Origin: CAWKMN01 sp963850765
GTDB lineage: Bacteria; Chloroflexota; Anaerolineae; Aggregatilineales; Aggregatilineaceae
NCBI GenBank assembly: GCA_963850765.1
Contig: CAWKMN010000003.1
Location: forward strand, 1,550,001 to 1,614,000
Length of the DNA stretch: 64,000 nucleotides
Direction: 5' to 3'
This document shows, piece by piece, positions 44,386 through 53,337 of the stretch. A program made the translations under genes and the position numbers. The notes beneath the pieces were generated by a model that did not search any database, was not told where the DNA came from, and saw nothing but the letters and a program-made list of their open reading frames with translations. How positions within the stretch are numbered: position 1 is the stretch's first letter; each line of letters opens with the position of its first letter.

Positions 44386-46038
44386 CTAGATCGCCCGCAC
44401 GAACGCGAAAATCATCGGGCGGCGCTGCGTTTCGTTGTAGAACAACTTCGCCAGCGCATCCTGAATGGCGACGGCAAGTTTGCTCTTCTTGCTGGTCGTG
44501 ACCACATCCGCGATCACCGATTCGGCCATATCGAGCAGTTCATCTGCGTCGCGCAAATACACGAACCCGCGCGACAGGATTTCTGGCGGCTCGACCAGTT
44601 CACCCGTCTGCTCGTCGATGAGCACCAGTACGCTGACAAACCCATCGCGCCCCAGGATCTCGCGGTCGTGCATGACGATCGGGCCCACATCCCCAACCCC
44701 CTTGCCATCCACAAACACGTAGCCACCCGGCACGCGTTCGCCCACTTCCAGCTTCTCCGACGTCAGGAAGATCTCCGTGCCGTTCTCAACCACGGCGATA
44801 TTCTGCGGCGGGATGCCGACCTCCTGTGCCAGCAGTTTATGCTGGGTCAGGTGGCGCAGTTCGCCGTGAACCGGGATAAAGAACTTGGGCCGGATCAGGT
44901 TGAGCAGCAGCTTGAGTTCCTCGCGCCGCGCGTGCCCTGATACATGCACCGGATACAGCGGGTCGTAGATCACATGTGCGCCGCGCTGGATCAGCCGGTT
45001 GATCGTGCGGTGGACCGTTTCCTCGTTGCCGGGGATCGGGTGCGCCGACATGATCACGGTGTCGCCCTTCATGATCTCAAGCTGGCGGTGACGCCCCAGC
45101 GCCAGCCGTCCCAGCACCGCCGAGGGTTCGCCCTGAGAGCCGGTCGCCATGATCACGACTTCGCGCGGCGGCATTTTGCCGGCCTGCTCGATCGAAACGA
45201 TCAGGTCCTTGGGCAGTTTGAGGTAGCCGAGCCGGGTCGCCACCTTGATATACTCGACCATGCTGTGCCCGGCCACGGCCATTTTGCGCCCGTAACGCTG
45301 CGCCGCGACCGACACCTGGTGGATGCGCGAGATCAGCGAGGCGAACGTCGCCACGATGATACGGCCTTCGGCCTGCTTAAACACCTCGTCGAACGCACGA
45401 TCGATGACGGATTCGGACGGCGTCCAGCCTTCGCGATCGGCGTTGGTGCTGTCGGACAGCAGGGCCAGCACGCCGCGCTGCGAAAATTCGGCCAGCTTGG
45501 CGAAGTCCGGCGGCCAGCCATCGACTGGCGTGTGGTCGAACTTAAAATCGCTCGAATGCACGATCAGGCCCGCCGGGGTGTTGATCCCAAGCCCGACGCC
45601 ATCGGGAATGCTGTGGCAGACGTGGAACGTTTCCACACTGAACGGCCCCAGCTCCAGCACATCGCCCGCTTTGAAGACCTTCAGCGGGTGATCGTGATGC
45701 CCGGCCTGCCGGATCTTGACGTCCAGCAGCCCGGCGGTCAGCGCGGTGGCGTAGACGGGGGCGTTGATAAAATCCAGTACGTGCCTGATCGCGCCGGTAT
45801 GATCTTCGTGGCCGTGGGTCACGATGATACCATGAATTACCAGGCCGTTCTCGAGTTGATCGACGACATATTGGAAATCGGGAATGATATAGTCGATGCC
45901 AAGCATGTCGTTCTCAGGGAACATGATCCCCACATCGATGATGATGCCATCGTTCCCGTGGTTGATGAGCATCATGTTTTTGCCTACTTCTCCCAGCCCA
46001 CCCAGGGGGAGAATCCGTAATTTTGCCTCATCTGGCAT
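44386..46038 (-). CDS. rnj: Ribonuclease J
   Basis: This 550-residue RNase J combines a metallo-beta-lactamase core and a beta-CASP domain with a C-terminal domain. The zinc motif HGHEDHTGAIRH starts at residue 75, followed by HVCHSIPDGVG and the beta-CASP SAHPIPGNEETVHR. PVHGELRHLTQHKLLAQ is the third metal/active-site region. RNase J has 5'-exonuclease and endonuclease activity in mRNA decay. AAAGGAG precedes ATG 46038, and a hairpin lies next to it in the leader. The nearest upstream gene on this strand is the cold-shock-like gene 224 bases away. Confidence 0.95.
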   Translation of the reverse strand: MPDEAKLRILPLGGLGEVGKNMMLINHGNDGIIIDVGIMFPENDMLGIDYIIPDFQYVVDQLENGLVIHGIIVTHGHEDHTGAIRHVLDFINAPVYATALTAGLLDVKIRQAGHHDHPLKVFKAGDVLELGPFSVETFHVCHSIPDGVGLGINTPAGLIVHSSDFKFDHTPVDGWPPDFAKLAEFSQRGVLALLSDSTNADREGWTPSESVIDRAFDEVFKQAEGRIIVATFASLISRIHQVSVAAQRYGRKMAVAGHSMVEYIKVATRLGYLKLPKDLIVSIEQAGKMPPREVVIMATGSQGEPSAVLGRLALGRHRQLEIMKGDTVIMSAHPIPGNEETVHRTINRLIQRGAHVIYDPLYPVHVSGHARREELKLLLNLIRPKFFIPVHGELRHLTQHKLLAQEVGIPPQNIAVVENGTEIFLTSEKLEVGERVPGGYVFVDGKGVGDVGPIVMHDREILGRDGFVSVLVLIDEQTGELVEPPEILSRGFVYLRDADELLDMAESVIADVVTTSKKSKLAVAIQDALAKLFYNETQRRPMIFAFVRAI

Positions 46039-46056
46039 GTTGCTTAAACTCCTTTA

Positions 46057-46073
46057 GGGACGCACGGCGTCCC
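46057..46073 (-). other. Hairpin adjacent to the RNase J Shine-Dalgarno
   Basis: GGGACGC-(3 bases)-GCGTCCC forms a perfect 7-bp stem directly upstream of the AAAGGAG of rnj in the mRNA. There is no T tract, so it is not a terminator. A 5'-leader structure could affect stability or autoregulation of this 5'-exonuclease. Confidence 0.5.
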
Positions 46074-46082
46074 TGATTTCGT

Positions 46083-46112
46083 ATTCGATCTAATGCAATT
46101 CGATCTAATCCA
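46083..46112. repeat. Two 15-base direct repeats in the rnj upstream region
   Basis: ATTCGATCTAATGCA is followed immediately by ATTCGATCTAATCCA. They lie 45 bases upstream of the rnj start on its template side. They could be a regulator site or simple tandem duplication. Confidence 0.45.
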
Positions 46113-46262
46113 ATGACATTTCAAACGAAGCTATCACCGGCTTCGCATTAGTCCAAGTCAGTAATGTACATTCTAACACGAATAGAGGCTTACAGTCGAG
46201 AGGAGATTGTCGCGGCTGTAGGATCACGCAAGAATTACGAGGGGGTGACGATTGTCAGGCTG

Positions 46263-46478
46263 TTATTCAGGCTGCACACACACCGCGTACAGTCCCTTAC
46301 GTGTTTCTTCCAGCAGGAAGGTCACGACAGCACCCTTTTCCAACTTGCGGACACCTTCCCCCCGAATGGAGGAATAACGCACCGTGACTTCGCGCCCATC
46401 GGGCATAACTATGACACCGGCCCCGTTACCGACGCTGAACTGAGCGACAACGCCGCGAAAACGCTCTATCGTGGCCAT
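46263..46478 (-). CDS. Degenerate cold-shock-domain protein
   Basis: This 71-residue protein has the CspA size and beta-barrel pattern: FRGVVAQFSVGNGAGVIVMPDGREVTVRYSSIRGEGVRKLEKGAVVTF in outline. The usual RNP1 box (KGFGFI) is replaced by GNGAGVI, lacking the aromatic nucleic-acid-stacking residues, so RNA binding may be reduced or altered. AAAGG lies 7 bases before ATG 46478. The extended frame up to 46787 is not supported by a binding site. It is transcribed in the same direction as rnj. Confidence 0.72.
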   Translation of the reverse strand: MATIERFRGVVAQFSVGNGAGVIVMPDGREVTVRYSSIRGEGVRKLEKGAVVTFLLEETRKGLYAVCVQPE

Positions 46479-46732
46479 ACAAAAAGCCTTTCGAAATCTG
46501 GAATAAATCTTGACTAGCACGCTTAGACGTGCTGCCGCGCCATGGCGGAGGTAAAACGAAAGCGATTGTATTTTGGAATGTAATCGATTGTAGTCTGTTA
46601 TTCTACAGCAAGATGCAGACGTTTTCAACTGGCGGGTGAGCCAGCGTCCGTACAGCAGCCGTCGATGCGGAAAAGCCCGCGCCTCAAAAGCGAAGCGCAC
46701 GACACGGGCGTTCACCTGCGACTTCGCGAAGC

Positions 46733-46948
46733 TTAGAGCAGAATCACAATCGAGTAAAGCATAACCAGCAGGCCAACCGCAACGCAAACGATCCCCAGTT
46801 CATTTTGCTGCCGGTCCCACTGTTCGGTGCGCGTCACCGCATGCCCTAACCACTGGTGTAGCAGCAGCGTATCCCACCACCACAAGTCTTTAAAGTAAAT
46901 CTGTGCCAGGCCGTAGCTGATGATGACGAGGCTCGCAAGAATTAACAT
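46733..46948 (-). CDS. Small two-helix membrane protein
   Basis: This 71-residue protein has two hydrophobic segments at about 1-17 and 50-70 joined by a Trp-rich loop (YFKDLWWWDTLLLHQWLGH). I do not recognise a family. GGAG lies about 12 bases and AAGG 3 bases before ATG 46948, and the downstream gap to the cold-shock gene is 254 bases with no other gene visible. It may be a genuine small membrane protein. Confidence 0.5.
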   Translation of the reverse strand: MLILASLVIISYGLAQIYFKDLWWWDTLLLHQWLGHAVTRTEQWDRQQNELGIVCVAVGLLVMLYSIVILL

Positions 46949-47185
46949 GGCCTTTTTACTCCAGAAAGCTAATTTGCGATGTTGGGGTTGTCTCTGGATT
47001 GAGGTACTCGTAACTGATCCCTAAAACGCCCGATTATCTTAATCTATGTTTTGTTTAATGTCGAATAATTGATGATAATTGATGAGGAATAGTATCTGGC
47101 TCAGGTGACTAACGTCAAAAGCCATGACTGTTCCGCCACGATGGGGATGTGCAAAACCAGGCCGGACGCGACGAAAACACGCTCT

Positions 47186-47219
47186 GTCAAAAAACAAAAG
47201 AACCCGTGTTACAAACGGG
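47186..47219 (-). terminator. Intrinsic terminator after tRNA-Arg
   Basis: Minus-strand CCCGT/ACGGG hairpin (47219-47203) is followed by a long T-rich tract (TTCTTTTGTTTTTT) down to about 47189. The rest of the gap 46949-47185 shows no gene or clear signal. Confidence 0.65.
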
Positions 47220-47244
47220 CTCGCTTTGAAATCCCTCGTCGGAG

Positions 47245-47316
47245 TACCCCCAGCAGGACTCGAACCTGCGCCTCTGCCTCCGGAGGGCAACGCTCTATCC
47301 TCTGAGCTATGGGGGC
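47245..47316 (-). tRNA. tRNA-Arg (anticodon CCG)
   Basis: The minus strand reads GCCCCCATAGCTCAGAGGAT with a normal cloverleaf: 7-bp acceptor stem, D-arm GCTC/GAGC, anticodon stem TTGCC/GGCAG with loop CTCCGGA (anticodon CCG), T-arm GCAGG-TTCGAGT-CCTGC and discriminator A at 47245. No CCA is encoded. It reads the CGG codon. Confidence 0.93.
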
Positions 47317-47350
47317 GGGTACATACATTGTACCAGTAATGGTCTGTGCG

Positions 47351-48181
47351 TCAAGACTCGGCCGCGTTGGCCTCGTCGCCGGCCTGTTCCGCCGCTTCAT
47401 CTTCGAGAATCGGCGCGACCTCGGCCCGGCTCACGCGCAGCAGTTCGGCGCTGTCCATCCTGAGCAGCGCGTCGATGCCACCCCCACCCGCATAAATCAC
47501 TTGATAATGCTTCACCGCCGGGTCCATGTAGGCGGGCATTGGCGTTTTGAGACCAACCGGAGGCACGGTGCCCACCGCGTAACCCGTCAGGTCGAGTACC
47601 TGATCAGCATTCGCCAGCTTAACCCGCTTGCGGCTGATATGCAGCCGGTCCGCCAGCTTGCGCGGATCCACGCGGCGCGTCCCGCAGCCATAAACCAGGA
47701 ACGGCCGGCCATCCACCAGAAATACGACCGACTTCACGATTTGATCCGGCTCGATACCCAGCGCGGCCGCGGCCGCGGGTACAGTCGGCGTTGGCGCGCC
47801 GGGATACACGATCTCAGCGGCAATCTGGTGCGCGTCGAGATACGCCTGCAAATTCGTCGGAGCCAGCGGTTTCGGAGCGGCGGCTTCGAGCACTTCGACA
47901 AAGAGCAGTTCCGCGTCTGTGCCCGCAAAATCCATCAGATCCTTACCGGCGGCCACGCCTTCTGGTGAGGTCAGCGCGGCGTCCAGGGCACTGGCATCTG
48001 CGAAGAAGATCTCGAGCAGCCAGTGATAGGCGGCATCGCCGGCCGGGCCGCCTGTTACCTGCCCTTCCTCGACACGCTGCACCCCGGTCATTTTTCTCAG
48101 CAGCGCCAGATTGCGCTGGTAACGCAGCTCAAAATTAGGCTGTGCCGCCGCTTGTTTGAAGAGTACGACTAGTTTGATCAT
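47351..48181 (-). CDS. EthD-domain / YbaK-ProX deacylase fusion protein
   Basis: The 276-residue protein joins two domains. Residues 1-95 (MIKLVVLFKQ...YHWLLEIFFADASALDAALTSPEG in outline) fit the EthD/dimeric ferredoxin-like barrel fold. Residues about 105-255 fit the YbaK/ProX trans-editing domain (YPGAPTPTVPAAAAALGIEPDQIVKSVVFLVDGRPFLVYG in outline, then LANADQVLDLTGYAVGTVPPVG). YbaK-type domains hydrolyse misacylated tRNA(Pro) or tRNA(Cys); EthD domains occur in oxidative and polyketide-related enzymes. The fusion is unusual. The Lys in IVKSVVF, which is catalytic in YbaK, is present. It ends 34 bases from the tRNA-Arg gene on the same strand. Confidence 0.8.
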   Translation of the reverse strand: MIKLVVLFKQAAAQPNFELRYQRNLALLRKMTGVQRVEEGQVTGGPAGDAAYHWLLEIFFADASALDAALTSPEGVAAGKDLMDFAGTDAELLFVEVLEAAAPKPLAPTNLQAYLDAHQIAAEIVYPGAPTPTVPAAAAALGIEPDQIVKSVVFLVDGRPFLVYGCGTRRVDPRKLADRLHISRKRVKLANADQVLDLTGYAVGTVPPVGLKTPMPAYMDPAVKHYQVIYAGGGGIDALLRMDSAELLRVSRAEVAPILEDEAAEQAGDEANAAES

Positions 48182-48195
48182 AGGTTCTCGAAGGG

Positions 48196-48540
48196 TTACA
48201 TCCGCCGCCGCAGACTGCGGCCGAAAATCGCGCCAACCAGAAAAGCGATGACTACCGCCTGCCAGGGCTTCGCCTGGACCATCAGCATCGCGTCGTCGGT
48301 GATCTGATCCAGCGTGTGGCCGTGCAGATACACGGCGGCGCGCTCCAGGCTGCGCGACACCTGCTGCGCCTGTTGGATCGCCGTCTCATCGCCGGAGCGG
48401 AACGCTTCGGCCCGGATTCGCTCGGCCGCGACGATCAGTTGATCGGCCGCTGTGTCCTTGATCCCATAGACCCGCTGGACGGCGGAGCGGCGCGCATCCC
48501 GCAGCGGCAGCCATTTGGCATTATTCTCCTCTTGCGTCAT
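48196..48540 (-). CDS. Small membrane-anchored coiled-coil protein
   Basis: This 114-residue protein has a charged, helical N-terminal part (about 1-90) and a C-terminal helix (WQAVVIAFLVGAIFGRSLRRRM) that anchors it in the membrane. The shape resembles ElaB/DUF883 proteins, which tether ribosomes or phage-shock-like complexes, but the similarity is weak. ATG 48540 is preceded by AGGGGAAAC; the frame open to 48645 has no binding site. It lies 14 bases upstream of the EthD-YbaK gene on the same strand and may be in one operon with it. Confidence 0.6.
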   Translation of the reverse strand: MTQEENNAKWLPLRDARRSAVQRVYGIKDTAADQLIVAAERIRAEAFRSGDETAIQQAQQVSRSLERAAVYLHGHTLDQITDDAMLMVQAKPWQAVVIAFLVGAIFGRSLRRRM

Positions 48541-48615
48541 GATTGTTTCCCCTGCTTGCTTTTTCTCAAGCGATAGGCAAATATTACCTGATTGTCTGCT
48601 TTTCAGGAAATCCTT

Positions 48616-50658
48616 ATGTCCCGGCCCAAAAATACGCTGACCCACCTGTTGATCGTGCTGCCCCTGCTCGTCGCGGTGCTGCTATACGGCTATGCTGTCC
48701 GCCTGCCCTTTTTTCTGGACGACGGGCCAAACTTCTGGCTGGTGCAGGATATTCACCACGGCGATCACTGGGATGGATCCAAAGCGTTCCCATTTTACCG
48801 CCCGCTGCCGTTCTCGCTGTGGAAGTTCACGGTGACGCTGCTGGGTAGTCACGAACCATCGATTCTTCATCTGCTCAATGTGTTATTTTTCGGTGCTGCC
48901 GGGGTGATGCTGGGCCGGATCACGCAGCGCGCCGTGGCGGGGCACTATGGACTGGCTGCCGGGATCGCTGCCGGGATCGGCTTCGTGCTGTTCCCGTTCA
49001 GCTATCAGGCGGTGACCTGGATCAGCAGCCTGTTCCACCTGATGAGCGCGCTGGGACTGACCCTCAGCCTGTGGTGCGCGCTGGTCTGGCTCGACAGGGG
49101 GAAACGGATCAGCCTGCTGCTGTGCTGGCTCAGCGCGTTTTTTGGCGTCTTCAGCCACGAAAATGGGCCGCTGATCGTCCCGCTGCTGGTTGGATTGATT
49201 CTGGTGACGTATCGCGATGCATGGCCGTCGCGCCGGCAAATCGCATGGCTGATCGGGCCGCTGCTGCTGATCGCCGGGATCTATACCGCGCTGTGGTTCA
49301 GCGTCCACCGCACCCACGCGCAAGAAGATCTGCTGATCACCAATCAATTTGATCGGGCGCTGGCCTACCTGCTGCAAGGTCTGGCCTATCCGTCGGTGGC
49401 GCTGGTCCGTCTGCTTATTGGGCCGGGTGATGTCGCGCCCGGCGTGGTGGCCCTGATCGTGCTTCTCACCGTGATACCGGCCTGGATCTGGGCATGGCGG
49501 CAGTCACGCCGCATGGCCTGGATCGCGGCTTTCGGCGCAGCGTGGTACGTGATCAGCCTGCTGGCGTCGGCAGCGCTGCTCGCGCCGGATTATGTGCTCG
49601 GTTCGCCGCGCCTCATGCTGTTCGCGTCGATGGGCGGGATCTCTTTTGGGGTGTGGTATTCGCCCTGGCGGCCACGCAGGTATCGGTGCAGGTAGCCGCG
49701 CTGGTAGCGGCGCAGGTAGCGGCGCGCGCTCAGACACTGGATCGGCGCGCGAGGGTGTGGGGCTGGCGGATCATCGTGGCCGCGTTGGTTATCGTCCCGC
49801 TGCTCATCAGTCTGCGATTTCTCTGGCTTGAGCGCGCAGATTTCATCCAACTCGGTGATTATACGGATCGGCTGGGGGCGCAGCTCAAAGCCTTCGATCA
49901 CGAGCAGACGGGCGATATTCTGATCGTCAATGCGCCGAACTATGTCGCGCCGGGCAAGCCGACGTTTTTGCTCGGCGCGGAAGGTGCGGCGTACATGCTG
50001 AATACATTGGATTATGTGCAACAGATCTGGGTCAATACCGGGCTGGATCAGCGCCGCCTGAATGAACAGATCCGGATCGTCGCGTATAACCAGACGCTTC
50101 AGTACGAGAGCGGGAGCTTCAACCCACACGGCACCTTTGTCAGCGGCGACGACCTGATCCAGCAGGTGCGCAAGGCATCAGCCATCTACGTCACCTATTT
50201 TGATGGGGATACGCTTCTGGCCGGTGTACGTAGGCGGCGCGAAGCTGGCGGGGCCGGACGAAGCGCTGGCTTCTGACCCCGAAACCGGCGTGGATCTGAC
50301 GCTGGCCGACGCCACCTATTCGCCCGAACGGCACACGCTCACCGTGCGGACTCGCTGGCGTATGACCGATCCGCTGCCTGTTAAGCTGTTTGTGCATGTC
50401 TTCTGTGATGGCGCTTTTATCGCCCAGTCGGACGGTTACATGTGGGGCGATCTTTACCCGTTCAGCCAGTGGACGCCCGGCGAGATCGAGACCGATCGCC
50501 GCGAGATCCGGCTGGAAAACACGGTCGATCCGGGCTGCCTGCGGATTACCACAGGTGTTTATTGGGAAAGCGATCCGTCGTCGCGGCTGCCGCTCGCCGA
50601 TCCCGCCAGCGGGGAACCTTACCCGGATGGCTCGGTCCCGGTTCCTCTGGTCAAGTGA
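48616..50658 (+). CDS. GT-C-like glycosyltransferase membrane protein, two frameshifts
   Basis: Joined, this is a protein of about 680 residues with roughly ten membrane helices in the N-terminal 400. The first extracytoplasmic loop after helix one carries the Asp pair (FFLDDGPNFWLVQDI), the typical catalytic site of GT-C enzymes such as ArnT and PMT families. The C-terminal soluble domain follows. The frame changes near 49650 (in TTTTGGGG) and near 50210. AGGAAA precedes ATG 48616. Donor lipid-linked sugar and acceptor cannot be assigned. It converges with trpA; the two ends overlap by a few bases. Confidence 0.78.
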
Positions 50659-51471
50659 GGCTGCACGGAGCATCAAGGGCGCAGGCGTTAACAGGCGTGG
50701 CCATGACGCGAGATCGCCCACGGCCCTCACACCCGATCCCCCCGCCCGGACGAGCGCGCTGCCCACGATAAAGCCATCGACCAACCCGTTCATGATGCGC
50801 GCCTGCTCAGGCCGGCTGATGCCAAAGCCAAGCACCAGCGGCTGATCGGTCTGCGCGCGCACGCGCTGGATAAACTCGGCCAGATCCGGCGGCAGATCGG
50901 CCCGCGCGCCGGTGACACCCGTTACCGATACGAGGTAAATGAATCCGCTGGCCTGTTCAGATACCAGCGCGATTCGCTCGGCGCTGCTGGTCGGGGCCAG
51001 GAAGAAGACCAGCGCCAGCCCCGCCACGCGCACGCCGGGCCGATCAAGCCTGCCTCTTCGGGCGGCAGATCGGGCACGATCAACCCGTTCGCCCCGGCGG
51101 ACTTTGCATCCTGCACGAAACGATCCGCGCCATAGGCCAGGATCGGGTTGAGATAGCCCATCAGCAGCATCGGCTGGCGCACGCCGCGCGCCCGCAGTTC
51201 GCGCACCGCGTCCAGGCAGCGCCGCACGGTGATCCCGTTTTCCAGCGCGATCTGGGTCGCCGCCTGGATGGTTGGGCCGTCGGCCAGCGGATCGCTGAAC
51301 GGGATGCCGATCTCAAAGCCGTCTACGCCCGCCGCCGCCATGCGCCTGAATCGCGTCCAGCGACTCGTCGTAGGACGGATAACCGATCGGGAAATAGGGT
51401 AAGAATGCGGCGCGGTGCTGGGCCTTCGCCGCCGCGAACATCGCCGCGATCGAGTCCTGACTTATATTCAT
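50651..51471 (-). CDS. trpA: Tryptophan synthase alpha subunit, frameshifted
   Basis: TrpA splits indole-3-glycerol phosphate into indole and glyceraldehyde-3-phosphate. Segments in order: MNISQDSIAAMFAAAK, then after a shift near 51340 FEIGIPFSDPLADGPTIQAA with the catalytic Glu (E in GFEIG) and the DGP loop, then after a shift near 51030 VAGLALVFFLAPTSSAERI, YLVSVTGVTGARADLPP and PLVLGFGISRPEQA. The 3' end near 50651 is uncertain, since the raw frame has no early stop and runs antisense into the neighbouring gene. ATG 51471 overlaps the trpB stop (ATGA). It is the last gene of the trp operon. The frameshifts are probably assembly errors. Confidence 0.85.
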
Positions 51472-52709
51472 GCGTCGCCCCCCAATTCCTTGATCACTGT
51501 ATCCAGATCCTTGTCGCCGCGCCCGGAGAGATTGACCAGGATGATCGAGTCCTTGGGCATGGTCGGCGCGCGTTTGATCGCTTCCGCGACGGCGTGGGCG
51601 CTTTCGAGCGCGGGGATGATGCCCTCCATCTGGCAGAGCGTCTGGAAGGCGTCGAGCGCTTCGTCGTCCGTGGCGACGGTGTAAAACGCGCGCTCGATCT
51701 GGCGCAGATAGGCGTGCTCCGGCCCGACCGAGGCATAATCCAGCCCGGCGGAGACGCTGTGGGTATGGGCGATCTGGCCGTCGGCGTCTTGCAGCACATA
51801 GCAGCGCGTGCCGTGGAGCACGCCGGGCCGCCCCACGTTCGGATCGGCAAAACGCGCGGCGTGCTCGCCGCTGTCGATGCCGTGCCCGCCCGCTTCCACG
51901 CCGATCAGGTCGATCGACTCATCCGCGCGGAAGGCATGGAACAGGCCGATCGCGTTGCTGCCGCCGCCCACACACGCGATACACACATCCGGCAGGCGCC
52001 CGACCTGATCAAGCATCTGCTGGCGCGCCTCGATCCCGATCACGCTCTGGAACTCGCGCACGATCAGCGGGTACGGGTGCGGGCCAAGCGCCGAGCCGAG
52101 CAGATAATGTGTGCTGCGGACGTTGGTCACCCAGTCGCGGATCGCCTCGTTGATGGCGTCTTTCAGCGTTTTGCTGCCGCTCTCCACCGGGATCACTTCC
52201 GCGCCGAGCAGTTTCATGCGGAAGACGTTCGGGCGCTGGCGGGCGATGTCCACGCTGCCCATGTAGACGTGGCATTCCAGCCCCAGCAGCGCGCAGGCGG
52301 TCGCGCTGGCGACGCCGTGCTGACCCGCGCCCGTCTCCGCCACGATGCGCCGTTTGCCCATGCGCTGCGCCAGCAGCGCCTGCCCAAGCGCATTGTTGAT
52401 CTTATGCGCGCCGGTATGCGCCAGATCCTCGCGCTTGAGGTAGATTTGCGCGCCGCCGAGATGCTCGCTGAGGCGCTGCGCATGCGTGATCGGCGTCGGG
52501 CGGCCCGTGTACGTTGCTTGCAGATCCGCGAACTGCCGCTGGAAGGCCGGGTCGTCCAGCGCCGTGAAAAACGCGGCGGTCAGTTCGTCCAGCGCGGGGA
52601 TCAGCGTCTCCGGCACGAAGCGCCCGCCAAATTCGCCGTAGTAACCGCGCGCGTCGGGCACGTTCGCCCCGTTGGCGCGGGAAGAATGACTAGGATTTAT
52701 CGGATTCAC
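51468..52709 (-). CDS. trpB: Tryptophan synthase beta subunit
   Basis: This 413-residue PLP enzyme condenses indole with Ser to give Trp. The PLP Lys is Lys103 in REDLAHTGAHKINN; ETGAGQHG and CVGGGSNAIGLFH are the other active-site loops. GEHAARFADPNVGRPGVLHGT in outline belongs to the COMM domain region. GTG 52709 has only a weak AAAAGAG upstream; it starts right before the conserved YYGEFGGRFVPETL. It follows the GNAT gene across a 129-base gap with four hairpins and overlaps trpA by four bases. Confidence 0.95.
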   Translation of the reverse strand: MNPINPSHSSRANGANVPDARGYYGEFGGRFVPETLIPALDELTAAFFTALDDPAFQRQFADLQATYTGRPTPITHAQRLSEHLGGAQIYLKREDLAHTGAHKINNALGQALLAQRMGKRRIVAETGAGQHGVASATACALLGLECHVYMGSVDIARQRPNVFRMKLLGAEVIPVESGSKTLKDAINEAIRDWVTNVRSTHYLLGSALGPHPYPLIVREFQSVIGIEARQQMLDQVGRLPDVCIACVGGGSNAIGLFHAFRADESIDLIGVEAGGHGIDSGEHAARFADPNVGRPGVLHGTRCYVLQDADGQIAHTHSVSAGLDYASVGPEHAYLRQIERAFYTVATDDEALDAFQTLCQMEGIIPALESAHAVAEAIKRAPTMPKDSIILVNLSGRGDKDLDTVIKELGGDA

Positions 52710-52729
52710 TCTTTTCTGCTGCGTGATTT

Positions 52730-52835
52730 GCCGGGCCGTACAACGACCCGGCTCTCTACCGTAAGGGCCACGAGCGGCCCTGGCCAGCCCGGTTTATCGG
52801 GCTTCCGGTACATAGCCTGGGGCTTCAGCCCGGGC
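52730..52835. repeat. Array of four successive stem-loops in the trp operon
   Basis: Four tandem perfect or near-perfect hairpins occupy the gap between the GNAT and trpB genes: GCCGGG/CCCGGC (52730-52752), AGGGCC/GGCCCT (52764-52781), AGCCCG/CGGGCT (52786-52803) and GCCTGGGGCT/AGCCCGGGC (52815-52835). None has a T run, so they are not terminators. Confidence 0.75.
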
Positions 52836-52838
52836 GAT

Positions 52839-53336
52839 CTACGAATTCCCCACTACCCTGCTCCGCCGCTCCATGAGCATGACATCCTGCCACACGCCGT
52901 GAAGCTGTCCCAGCCGCTCGCGCACGCCAACTTCACGGAAGCCGCACGCCCTGTGCAGCCCGATGCTCGCCGGATTGCCGGCAAAGATACCCGCCTGTAA
53001 TGTCCAGATGCCCGCCTGTTCGGATGCTTCGACCAGCGCGTTCAGCAGGGCCTTACCCACGCCCTGACCGCGTGCGTCAGCCGCGATATAAACGCTGACC
53101 TCGGCCACACCCGCATAGACACATCGCCCGGAGACCGGCGTCAGCGCCGCCCAGCCGAGGATCCGGTCGCCATTCCGCGCGACGAGCCGGCAGTCGGGCC
53201 GGTGGGCGGCATTCCACGTTTCCCACGGCGGAACGGACGTTTCGAGCGTAGCCAGGCCGGTGTCGATCCCTTCCTGGTAGATGCGGGCGACCTGCGGCCA
53301 GTCCGCTGCGTGCATCGGTTCAATGACAAAAGCCAC
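52839..53336 (-). CDS. GNAT N-acetyltransferase (YncA/Pat-like) within the trp operon
   Basis: This 165-residue GNAT protein resembles L-amino-acid/phosphinothricin acetyltransferases: IEPMHAADWPQVARIYQEGIDTGLATLE, then SVYIAADARGQGVGKALL as the acetyl-CoA loop, and GNPASIGLHRACGFREVGVRERL. GTG 53336 starts two bases after the trpF stop and is preceded by AGGGGG, so it is co-transcribed with the trp genes. It is not a known trp gene; a link to aromatic or toxic amino-acid analogues is conceivable but not shown. Confidence 0.85.
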   Translation of the reverse strand: MAFVIEPMHAADWPQVARIYQEGIDTGLATLETSVPPWETWNAAHRPDCRLVARNGDRILGWAALTPVSGRCVYAGVAEVSVYIAADARGQGVGKALLNALVEASEQAGIWTLQAGIFAGNPASIGLHRACGFREVGVRERLGQLHGVWQDVMLMERRSRVVGNS

Positions 53337-53337
53337 G

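Noticed and set aside
44386..46038. Plus-strand 358-codon frame at 44944-46020 opposite RNase J.
   Set aside because: RNase J motifs on the minus strand are complete; the plus frame is a shadow.
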